From: Quercus robur
Taxonomy: Eukaryota; Streptophyta; Magnoliopsida; Fagales; Fagaceae
Direction: 5' to 3'
Length of the DNA: 64,000 nt
Assembly (NCBI RefSeq): GCF_932294415.1
Contig: NC_065539.1
Coordinates: forward strand, 32,924,001 to 32,988,000
This document shows, piece by piece, positions 12,502-21,515 of the stretch (its first letter is position 1; each line of letters starts with the position of its first letter). The notes under the pieces are model-generated. The model did not search any database, was not told the DNA's origin, and saw only the letters and a list, made by a program, of their open reading frames with translations. A program made the position numbers and the translations under genes.

Positions 12502-12750
12502 ATGGGAAGGAATTTAATGGGAAGAAGCGGAAAAAATCCTTTTAGCTTCTTTTTGTAACTCCCACACATGTGGCCTCAGTTCACGAACCGCCAGGCCATG
12601 ATTACGCTCACACTTGACAAACCGTCATATGCTTTAGAAAGGGCATTAATAACTGTCTTGCTCATTTAATGAATGACAGTTGAACTTCCTGAGGAGTCTC
12701 TGGCACCTTTTGGGTTGTTCTTGATTTGTTCCCAGTGACCGGACATGAAT

Positions 12751-12764
12751 CAAAAGGGGGCTAT
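12751..12764 (+). promoter_or_regulatory. Polypurine tract region
   Basis: caaaaggggg followed by ctat lies directly before the 3' LTR. This is the expected place for the plus-strand primer of an LTR retrotransposon. The younger element has a similar G-rich tract followed by the same ctat. Confidence 0.75.
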
Positions 12765-13387
12765 TGTACGGTGTACGGCCTCAGGCCAAATGGGCCTTGG
12801 CCCAAACATTTTCAAGAATCAAAGTTGAGCCCAAACCTCATAGTAAGTCCATATCAGTTTTGAGTGCATGATAGATAAGCCTATGTCCGACCATTTACGA
12901 TATGTTCGGGATTGCGTATGCCCGGAACGACATACCTCTCCTATGGCTTGGTATTTCCTTAGGGAGTATTGCTGTCGGGTGATCTTTTGGAGGCGGAAAT
13001 CAGTTTCAAAGCCACTGCCACCATTTCCAAAGAGATATATTCCATGTCAGGAATAATCACATCGGACCCCACCGACACGAGTGAGACCAGAATGCAATCA
13101 TGAAACGCCCACAAATCTCAAGCTATAAATAGAAGAATTGAGTAAAGAAAGGGGGTTGGGAACTCTGGAAAAGAAAGGGAGAAAAGAGAGAGAAAGAAAG
13201 CGAATTAGGAGAGTTGGGGAAGAGAGTAGCATGGAGAGGAAAGTAAGGGCGTTTACTGGGGTTAAGGGAAGTTAAAGTGTCACTCGGAGTGGAACTATCC
13301 TTAGTAGGAAACACTAGGCCCACTCCATAAGTAAATTGTGAGCCCAATTCTAGGCCCAGTCCTTAAGGCAGAGGTTGGGTACCCACA
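12765..13387 (+). repeat. 3' LTR of the old Gypsy element
   Basis: Starts TGTAC and ends CCACA; 623 bp. TATA box at 13123-13132. About 50 differences from the 5' LTR by eye, mostly transitions, many at CpG or CHG-type positions as expected for methylated DNA. Confidence 0.93.
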
Positions 13388-13601
13388 GGTTCATTGTAAC
13401 ATAGATTATTGTACTACACTCTTATACAATAAAGATGTAGCCCTTAAGGGATTCCTCCGTGGATGTAGGCTGACAAGGCTGAACCGAACCACGTAGCCCT
13501 CGTGTTTTCGGTGTTCCTATTCTATTCTTCCCCTTTCGCATCCACTCTAGCATATACAACATGGTATAACACATCTCGTTGCTAATATATTTAACAAGTC
13601 A

Positions 13602-14467
13602 GTTTTCTGTAGAGCCAGTTTAACAGTTGCATCACCAATTGAGCCACTGACTTTCTTACTATAACAAATATCTATTATTATTACATAAACCATAATTATT
13701 AATATAGGTTAAAATTAAAAATATAAAAAGATAGCATATCTTACTAAAGCAGCTCTTATGACTTAGAGATACAGCCTCTTCTCATTCAAACTATAGGTTT
13801 CCAAGTCAAATCACCATGATAATTGCTTACTGCAATTTGCCCACTTCAAGTAGAGCATAAGATAGAGGATACCTTTGCTCTACATGCTTTATTCTTGTCA
13901 GATTTTCAAGCCTACACTATTTGACTTTCCTATTCACCAAATTCTCACTTCGGTACAACGCATTAGCAACGGGGATTGTAAAAAAGTTCTATTTTATCAT
14001 CGAAAAACCTGCTTTATCTATTATACCAACTCACTTTATAATACACCTTACATTCCAGTTTTTATTTTCTATACTACTATGGCCTTTCCCTGTTTGGGAT
14101 TCTCATTATTTTGGTTCAAAAATGCCCCTAGACCCTTATGTTTAAGTAGAGACAAACTAAAGGACAATCCGGGAAAAATACAACTTTAACTCCCACTAAA
14201 ACATTGCCTAGAAAATAAGATCACTCTCCTGTAATTCTATTGATTTTCAAATTGCTTTATCCACTTATAAATTAGATTCTCAAAATAAAAATTATATAGA
14301 TATATATATATATATATAAAATAAAAACACAGTTTTATTTTTTTTCTACAAAATAAACGTGTAGTATTTGTTCATTTTTTGAAGCTAGCCTCATGATACT
14401 CTGGTTGTATTAATAGTAAATGCGTAATATTAATGAAAAAATGTGTAAACCTCAAATTAGAATGAAT
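13602..14467. other. AT-rich DNA, no gene seen
   Basis: It continues the DNA that preceded the nested insertions. Two overlapping open frames (13875-14189, 13921-14145) have no recognisable protein and biased AT-driven composition, so I do not call them. A TA dinucleotide run is at about 14300-14320. Confidence 0.5.
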
Positions 14468-14536
14468 GAAAAATTATGACACTAAAAAAAATAAAAAAGT
14501 TTCATCACACGGGCGAAGAGCTTGTGATAAGGCTAG
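14468..14536 (+). mobile_element. Possible Helitron 3' terminus
   Basis: Arms ATCACA and TGTGAT form a hairpin (about 14504-14528). Four bases later comes CTAG (14533-14536), followed by T. This fits the Helitron rule of a hairpin shortly before CTRR and insertion before T. I could not locate its 5' end. Confidence 0.45.
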
Positions 14537-14855
14537 TTACATATAACTGATTAAAATAATATAAACTACCCATCAAATAATAATATAAATATAAAGCTAC
14601 TCATCTCTCTCCCCTTCCATCTCTCCTCTCTGTCTCTCTCTTTCTCAACCACTCCCATCACCCAAACCCAGCTCCTCCATCGCCCACCAGCTAAACCCAA
14701 ACCAACGCAACCATTAAAACTACCAACAACAACCACACCACCACCACGCCACAATCAACAAACACCACCCAAACCACAAACCCGAGGGAATGTGCAGAAT
14801 AGCACAGTGAAGAGGAAGAATATCATAAGTTAAGATGCGTTAGAAAGAAAGTTGG

Positions 14856-15277
14856 AAACTAGCATCTCGAGTTTCATAGACTCGATTTCAATCTACAGAT
14901 CTCGAGTCTTATAAACTCAAGTTCCAAAAAGCAAAACCTCAAGATCTGAAGCAAAACAGAGGAAGAACGATTTGAGGCATGATCTGAAGAAACGAAGAGA
15001 CGATTTGAAAAGGAAGATCTGATTTGAAGAGGCACGATCTGACGATTTGAAGAGGAAGATCTGATTTGAAGAGGCACGATCTGGTCTTTAGATCTGCCGT
15101 CGAAGAACAAAGAATAAGAACGAAGAATGATCTGACACTCCGAAGAACGTAAGGTAGAAGAAGAGAAACTCAAGTCTTAAAAATTCAATTTCCACAAATT
15201 TTTATCTTGGGACTCGATTTTTAGACAGTCGAGATGCTTTGAAACTCGAGTTTTAGACACTCGAGATGCTAGTTTTT
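14856..15277. mobile_element. Foldback/MULE-like element with long inverted ends
   Basis: The left end begins 'gaaactagcatctcgag'; the right end, read on the other strand, begins 'aaaactagcatctcgag'. Similarity continues inward for about 75 bp. Inside, an AGGAAGATCTGATTTGAAGA-type unit repeats with a period of about 42 bp (about 15008-15090). No convincing target duplication was found, so exact limits and class are uncertain. Confidence 0.5.
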
Positions 15278-15346
15278 AACATTGTTTTGAAACGTGACAA
15301 CTAACTAAATTTTTTAATATTTAATGTTATTTGAAAATAAAATTCC

Positions 15347-15520
15347 CACAAACCCAAAATAACAAACCCATCCACCACCCACCACTCACCACAAACAACC
15401 ACACCACACCACCACCACCAACACGCCACAATCAACAAACACCACCAACCACAAACCCAAAACAACAAACCCATCCACCACTCCACCACTCACCACAAAC
15501 AACAACTACACCACACATAT
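15347..15520. repeat. ACC-rich tandem repeat
   Basis: A unit of about 103 bp rich in CCACC and ACAAACCC occurs twice (from about 15347 and from about 15450). A related stretch of about 55 bp lies on the other side of the foldback element (about 14727-14782). Open frames here on either strand are low-complexity and I do not call them genes. Confidence 0.7.
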
Positions 15521-15539
15521 ACAATTAAAAAAAAAAAAC

Positions 15540-16446
15540 TAAAATCCAATAAAATAAATGAATAGATAAGTGAAAAATCAACTGGTAGTCAAAAGCTGTG
15601 TTCTTTGTAAGTGTTTTCTTAGCTTAACACAGTCAATGATTGCCCACTCTCATTTCTTCATCACCGATCTTTGTATCTCACTCACAAACCCATGGTTGAC
15701 AATCAATGACCATCCAAATCACAAACCCATGGTTGATTTGTGATTGCCCCCAAATCAGCCACCGACCATCACTGCGGCAGCCCAAGGCGAGCAAACCATG
15801 GCAGCCCACGGCAGGCAACGGCCCCATAACCACTCATGCGATCTGAACCAACCCACAACCACACGCGCGATCTGAACCCACCCATGACAATTCATGGTGA
15901 TCTGAACCCACCCACGGCCACACACAGCGATTTGAACCCTACCCAAAGTGAGCCATGACCACCATCGACCCACGGAAATCTGAATCCCATGCCAATCTGA
16001 AGTCTACAAATTGATCTTAAGAGAGAGGAGAAGCTTTCACTGTGAGAGGAAGAGAGGAGATAACGTGGGAGAAAGAGAGGTGAAGAGAAAAAGGAGGAGT
16101 CTAGGAGGAAGAGAGAGTGTGATTAAAAAATGAACTTTTGCTTTACAATCCCATGAACAGTGAGGTTGCATATATGCAACCTCACTGTAGTTGGGATGTA
16201 AAAATTTTTGGGTTTGCATACCCGAATGGAGCATGGATTTAATAATTTAGTTGCTAAAATAGCAATTGGGGGGTTTTAATGCTAGTGCTCAGCAGAAATT
16301 GTGCAGAACTAGACCCACCATGACCATGCCTAACCTTCTGCAAATCCATCTACACTTACACGCATGACGCAATAGTGGGCATAGGAAAAGAATAACTATT
16401 ACCGAGACAGTCCAAGTACCAAATTACCAAAAATATAATTTAAATA
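15540..16446. other. Non-coding DNA with short repeats
   Basis: It contains four to five copies of a GATCTGAACCCACCCA-like motif (about 15838-15950) and purine-rich GA tracts (about 16022-16115). A 32-bp perfect palindrome is listed separately. No gene seen. Confidence 0.5.
16157..16188. repeat. 32-bp perfect palindrome
   Basis: ACAGTGAGGTTGCATA is followed immediately by its exact reverse complement. It could extrude as a cruciform or mark the closed tip of a foldback element. Flanks 'caatcccatga' and 'agttgggatgta' are loosely complementary too. Confidence 0.9.
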
Positions 16447-16454
16447 GTCTCACT

Positions 16455-17144
16455 TAGGGCTGTCCACCAGAAACCGAAAACCGACCCACCCACTCAAACC
16501 ACCCGGGCCGACCTGAAAACCGGCCAACCCGACGCCAGTGACAGTCGGCGGCAGGTCTTCGCCACGAAAAACCGATTCCGACGGGTCGGATGGCGGGTTT
16601 TCTTCTCCAAAACCCGATGAACCCGATCCGACCGATGAATCCCATGAAAGAAGACCGGATCTACCTAGATCCGGTGAAGATTTGGTAGTTTTTGGTTAGA
16701 TCCGGCGATGAGATGGAAGTTTTTGCTCAAATCTGGGCTTGAGGTGGTGTTTTTTGCTTCGATCCCGTGGTTGTCACATAGATCCGAAGAAAAATCAAAC
16801 AGATCCGGCAAAGATCTGGCAATGAGATGGAAGTTCTCGTTCAAATCTGGGCTTGAGGTGGTCTTTCTTGCTTCGATCCGGTGGTTGTCGCACATATCTG
16901 AAGAAAAATCAATAGATCCGACGAAGATCCAGAGAAGATTCGGCGAAGATTTGGCGATTTCCGGCGAAGATCTGGAGGTTAAAACTCACTCCAACTTCGA
17001 CCGACCCGACCGTTGTCCACCGGAGCCCAATCCGACTCGACTTGAGGTTGTCGGCGGCGGGTCGTTCAACGTCCCACCTGATGTGAGCGGGTCGGTTCCG
17101 AGTTGGGCACAAACTTGACCCAAACCGACCTATGGACACCCCTA
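16455..17144. mobile_element. Non-autonomous hAT element, 690 bp
   Basis: It is flanked by a perfect 8-bp duplication gtctcact (16447-16454 and 17145-17152). The termini are TAGGGCTGTCCA and, on the other strand, TAGGGGTGTCCA (11 of 12 match). 8-bp duplications and such ends are typical of hAT. The interior is rich in CCGACC/GATCCGG motifs. It has a 114-bp tandem repeat (from 16708 and 16822), so an open frame repeats a 38-residue unit beginning MRWKF. No transposase is present; the open frame is probably a by-product of the repeat. Confidence 0.9.
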
Positions 17145-17482
17145 GTCTCACTACTAGCCAAAAATATCCACATAAAAAAAATACTCTAATTCCATATAAA
17201 GCTTAAATTTGACAAAGAATGAAATTTCTTAGGCTCTTCCCTCAAGTGTGCCGTCAATTATTCTCTACTTGAATATTTTGGATAGTCTTCTCTCTCAAAA
17301 CATCTGTCATTATATGTTGACTTGATTGGCTTATATATAGCTATGGTTTCAATCTTATTTTCTAAAAACTCTTTTAGTAATATTAATTATAAAATTAACC
17401 CTACAAAAAGATTTGCTTAAATACCCCTCTTTTTTTTCTTTTTTCTTTTTCCGGGTATTACAAATTTTAATGTCATTTTTAC

Positions 17483-18124
17483 TGTAGGGTCACATTTTGC
17501 AGCCCAAGTCCAAGATGTATGGGATCTTGGACCAGTGAGCCCGGTACAATAAATTTTGTAGAGAGTAGGTCAAAGAGCTAGGTTTTAGTGCATGGACAAC
17601 ATTTAACATAGTGTTTATCACAGTCAAGCAAGGATGAATTGAGTTTATCAAAGAGGGTTGGTCCTCGGCACGGTCTGAGGAGCTTTTTCTGGTGCCTCTT
17701 GAGTGATAGGGGTTTCAGCCCCCCTTTATTGCCTCCCTTCACCCTCTTTTATAGAAGTTTCCTTCCTCCTGAATTGGGTTCCTAGTGCTGATACTTGTCC
17801 CATCAGCCCTTCCCTCAAGTTGTTAGGAGTGGTTGTAAGGGCAGAAAAGCATGGCTATATCAGGTACAAGGCACTGAATGCAATAATGGCAGCTTTTCCC
17901 TTAGATATTTCTATTCTTTTCGTTATCCTTTTCTGTTTTAGTACTTTTCTTGTTCCATGGAGTGACTCGGAGTGCCACTCTCAGTGATAGGCTGTTCCCT
18001 TTGTTCTCAGCCATACCTGGTCGAGGAGGGATTCTTCCCATGACCGAAGAGGGGTTCTTCCTTGGACTGGGCCCCTAGCCCAATGTGTATATTGATATGG
18101 GCTCCCTAGTCTGTTACTCCCACA
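17483..18124. mobile_element. Solo LTR, 642 bp
   Basis: It starts TGTAGGG and ends CTCCCACA, with a perfect 5-bp duplication tttac at 17478-17482 and 18125-18129. No internal region or second LTR is nearby. It does not resemble the LTRs of the two full elements here. Superfamily not determined. Confidence 0.85.
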
Positions 18125-18355
18125 TTTACCTTAATTAGCATTTTTGAAATTAATTTTGTCTTCAACCTTTTATTTTGAACTTGTTTCTTAAACTAAAATC
18201 TTGACTTCTCCACTATTTATTAGCAAATGTCTAGATATTTATGAATTCTATTACTAAATTATCTCATAAGGATTAAACTAATGTACAATACTTTATGAGC
18301 AATACGGTTAGGATCCCAATTATATTCAAACACTAACGACATTGAATTTAGTGTG

Positions 18356-18930
18356 CGTATGGCAAAAATTATTTTTGTCAACTTATTTTTGGTACTATTC
18401 ATAAGTCCCAGTGTACTTTTTGGTATTATTAATGAGTCCCACAGTACTATTTAGCTAATTTTTACCTTTATCTACAATACTTTCAGGCTTTCAGCAAAAA
18501 AATTTTAGTTTCAGTAAAATAAGTGGATCTCAAATGGATATTTAATTGTCACCTACATTGGCTTAAAAAGCCAGTTTTTTAAAACTCAGGTACAGTACCT
18601 TAGGTGCTGTTCCTTAGGTTCCTCTCTTAAAATTCAGCCATGTGACTACTTAACTAAAAAATACACTTTCATCCTATGAGAAAAAATTCACATGATAGAA
18701 TCTTAGAATGAGAACCTAAGGAACAACACCTAAGTACTGTACCTAAGTCTTGTTCTTTTTTTACTATTCAGCTTATTTTTGCTACTATTCATGAGTCCCA
18801 TTGTACTTTTTGGTACTATTTATAGATCTTATTGTACTATTTCAGCTACATTTTAGCTTTATCTATAGTACTTTCAGTAAAAAGTTTTCAGTTTCAACTA
18901 AATAAATTGTTCACAAACAGAAACGTAATC
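18356..18930. repeat. MITE-like repeat segments
   Basis: The motif run 'tactattcatragtcccagtgtactttttggtactatt' (in variants) occurs near 18395-18450 and 18780-18835, followed each time by 'ctttatctayagtactttcag'. This is the interior of a common dicot hAT-like MITE as I remember it. Ends were not resolved because another small element (18584-18748) sits between the copies. Confidence 0.5.
18584..18748. mobile_element. Small foldback MITE, about 165 bp
   Basis: The left arm 'actcaggtacagtacctta' and the right arm, read on the other strand, 'acttaggtacagtacttag' match over about 38 bp with few mismatches. The interior is about 90 bp. No clear target duplication seen. Confidence 0.7.
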
Positions 18931-19289
18931 GGTTTGGCTAAAAGTTATAAGTTTTTAGCTTTCTTTAAATTTATATATATATATACACATAAAATTAGCT
19001 TTTTTTTCTTTTTTTTTTTAAGCCAACTTTTAACTTTTATTGCATATTTAGAGTCTGTTTGGCATTAGTTTCAACTTTTAACTTTTAGCTTTGATATTTT
19101 ATGTACAACTTTTTAAAACTTCACTTTTTCCCACATTTTCTTAGTATAAAAGTTATCAAAAACTATATCTTTTTACATAATCGCTATGCAAATAAGCTAC
19201 TAAAAATTACAAGATACCCAAATGTGCACAAATATTTTAAAAATTAATTGAAAAATAAATTGTATTGTACCTAAATTTTGTCCATCCTA

Positions 19290-19809
19290 AAAAGCTTCAG
19301 ATTTTGTTTAGTAGGAGTTAAAACAAGTGGGATGGGAAATGGAAGAGAGAAAATAGTTAGTTTGTGTGTTTGGTTAGAGGGATGAAAAAAGAGGAGAAAA
19401 AAATTTTCTTAGTAGGCCTACATTTTGCAAAGAGTGTGGTTTTTCACCAAATTGGGGAGAAACTGAGGGAGAAAGTAGGCTTAAGATGGGAAATTACACA
19501 TTTTCCCCTCCCCACTTTCAACGTTGGTTTCTTTGCTTTTTTCCAAGCTTAACAAGTTAACGTCCATATTTTCTTTATTATAAATTATTAAATTATTTTT
19601 ATATTATAAGAGCATGAGAGTAAATTTTAACAAAAACAATTTTCTATCATCTCATTTTTCTTCTCAACCAAATAAAAGAGTTTTCTACCCATTCATGTTT
19701 CCATCCCTCAACCAAATGCACATGAGGGAAAACTAAAATATTTTCTATTCCACCACTTTTCTATCCCTACCATTTTCTATCCTCACACTTTTTCATCCCA
19801 ACCAAACCC
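19290..19809. repeat. Probable MITE-derived DNA
   Basis: Purine-rich 'gggatgggaaatgg' motifs on the left and pyrimidine-rich 'ccatccctcaacc'/'tttcatcccaaccaaaccct' on the right suggest the two arms of a dicot MITE. Limits not resolved. The 62-codon open frame at 19364-19552 is not supported as a gene. Confidence 0.4.
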
Positions 19810-19823
19810 TTAGAGAATTCTAG

Positions 19824-20049
19824 GTTTTTTTTTTTTTTTTTTTTGAGGGGGAAATCTGTAAATTCTTTGAAATAAACCGGCTAAATCAGCCTGAAGTACA
19901 TGAAAAACTTGTGGTGGGGTTTCCTCCATCCACACTAAAAAGTCTTAAATGTTAAGTACATGTTTGGCCAAACTATGAGCTACATTATTACAATCTCTCG
20001 TTACATGAGAGTACAGTACAGTAATTTTTCAAATGAATAGGAGTAGTGC
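19824..20049 (-). mobile_element. 5'-truncated LINE insertion
   Basis: On the minus strand this reads from the end of a LINE ORF2 into a poly(A) tail (T run 19826-19845 on +). The peptide pieces DCNNVAHSLAK and DFLVWMEETPP match the C-terminal RNase H end of plant LINEs. One stop codon falls between them. The 14-bp direct repeat ttagagaattctag flanks it (19810-19823 and 20050-20063), the expected result of target-primed reverse transcription. Only the last ~200 bp were inserted. Confidence 0.88.
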
Positions 20050-20063
20050 TTAGAGAATTCTAG

Positions 20064-20630
20064 TTAAAGTGAAAGAAACTTCTTTTATGACATATTCTAT
20101 ATATATATTTTATGACGTTTGGAAGATTAGTGCAAATTTTTTGACTTTATTGGAGAAAGATAACAGGCACAACCCAACGAGTCAATGACTGCCTCTTGCT
20201 TTGGTTTGAACGTTAGCATGATTATTTTGGCTTCACTCAAGAAAGGAAAGTATTTTAAAAATGTCGAAATTAGCATTTTCGTCCTTATGTTTTGGGATCA
20301 TTTTCAATTCAATCTTTATTTTTTTTCTCACGGTTAATTTAGTACTTGTTATTTTTAGTTTATTGTCAAATTAGTTCCTACCATCAACATATTTATGGCA
20401 AATGCTTCAGTGCGTGAGTAACACACTTAAAGGATACGTGACTACTAAAATAATAGTAATAAATAATTTTATTTGACATTTAAAAAAATGACACATTAGC
20501 ATTTAAATGGAAAAGAAAATAATAAAAAAATCTCAATTTTGAATATATAAAAAAAAAACTAGTCGCTAACTCGTGAAAGAAATAATTTTTATTTATTAGT
20601 TTTTTTGTGGGAATGAATAAGAAACCTAAT
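20064..20630. other. AT-rich DNA, no gene seen
   Basis: It includes a segment 'gtccttatgttttgggatcattttcaattcaatc' style (about 20280-20340) that resembles common dicot MITEs. No ends or coding potential identified. Confidence 0.4.
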
Positions 20631-20631
20631 T

Positions 20632-20880
20632 ATATATATATATATATATAATATGTTGTAATATATACTAAAAAGTGGCCATTAAAAGGTCATAACTATT
20701 CAAATTAGATATACCAAAAGGTGCCTATTGAAAGGTCATAATTTTTCATATTTGATATATATTAAAGGTGCTTATTGGCCAAAAAGGTGCCTATTAAATA
20801 AAAATGTGTCTATTGAAAGAAAATGTGCATATTCAATGAAAATATGCCTATTGAGGGGTTATAATTTTTTGGGTATAAAT
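20632..20880. repeat. TA run and degenerate 'ggtgcctattgaaa' repeats
   Basis: A TA dinucleotide run (about 20632-20651) is followed by several imperfect copies of a unit containing 'aggtgcctattgaaa(gg)tcata' up to about 20860. Seen directly; origin unknown. Confidence 0.65.
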
Positions 20881-20929
20881 AGTGGTTCACATTCATTTAG
20901 TAACTTCTTAATTTCTTCTCTTCCATATT

Positions 20930-21275
20930 TCTTTTAGAAACACAACAAAACCGGTGAGTCTTATCCAAAACTTCTAGTTGTAAGTTAATTTTCTTTGTTA
21001 AATAGTAAAAACGTCCAAAAATCAAGTCACACCAATGGTGGCAACAATAATATTGAACGATTTCTTTATTTGGTTACTTTTTCTCAACATTTTATCTTTT
21101 ATCTTTCTTAAAAACATACAAAACATGTAGATCTTTTCCAAAATTTCTATTTGTAAGTTAGTTTTTTTTTTTTTAAATATATTTTTTTAATAATGAAATG
21201 GTCTAAGAATCAAGCCACAACAACAGTAGCAATAATAATATTAAATGATTTCTTTACACACCTTACGGATCCTAT
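20930..21275. repeat. Two-copy direct repeat, about 185 bp
   Basis: The segment 'cttatccaaaacttctagttgtaagtta...aagtcacaccaatggtggcaacaataatattgaacgatttcttta' (about 20960-21070) recurs in diverged form at about 21132-21255. Both copies include the string caataataatatt(g/a)aa. Origin unknown. Confidence 0.6.
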
Positions 21276-21515
21276 TCTTCTTAGATTTTTGATTCTCTTC
21301 CCTACGAATCAAAACAATCCAAAAGTATTTAAATATATTATACCACGAAAACTGATAAAAAATCAACCAAATTCATATAATATATTATAACAATGATTGT
21401 TATATATATCATACAATTGCAACCGTTATATAAAAGGTCAATTTAGTGGGCCATTAATAATAACCGAACATTAACGAAATCTTTCAAAAAGTTTATCAAA
21501 TAGTGCAATCAATTA

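Larger units (their letters stand above)
2482..13387 (+). mobile_element. Old, degenerate Ty3/Gypsy element of the Tat type
   Basis: Two 623-bp LTRs (2482-3104, 12765-13387) flank a 9.7-kb interior. A perfect 5-bp target duplication, ggttc, lies at 2477-2481 and 13388-13392. By eye the LTRs differ at roughly 50 positions (about 8%), so it is much older than the element at 41397-51646. Order on the + strand: PBS, gag, protease, RT, RNase H, second RNase H, integrase. A hairpin-repeat array, a hairpin pair and an antisense gene (minus strand) follow. All reading frames carry stops and frameshifts. The second RNase H and the antisense gene place it in the Tat group, related to but distinct from the younger element. 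Confidence 0.95.
2373..13596 (+). mobile_element. Copia-like solo LTR, split by a Gypsy insertion
   Basis: The two pieces 2373-2481 and 13393-13596 join into a 313-bp sequence that starts TGTTA and ends TAACA, the usual inverted ends of an LTR. It is flanked by the 5-bp direct repeat agtca (2368-2372 and 13597-13601). No internal coding region accompanies it, so it is a solo LTR left by LTR-LTR recombination. The text around 13430-13560 resembles the 3' part of plant Copia LTRs, which is why I favour Copia; that assignment is inference. The interruption is the Gypsy element at 2482-13387. Confidence 0.8.

Noticed and set aside
13562-13573. Copia PBS (tggtat...) at the end of the Copia-like LTR
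   Set aside because: The target duplication agtca and the TAACA end place the LTR boundary at 13596, so tggtat lies inside the LTR and only resembles a PBS.
15331-15528. Thr/Pro/His-rich open frames in the ACC repeat
   Set aside because: Low-complexity tandem repeat, open on both strands, no start context or domain.
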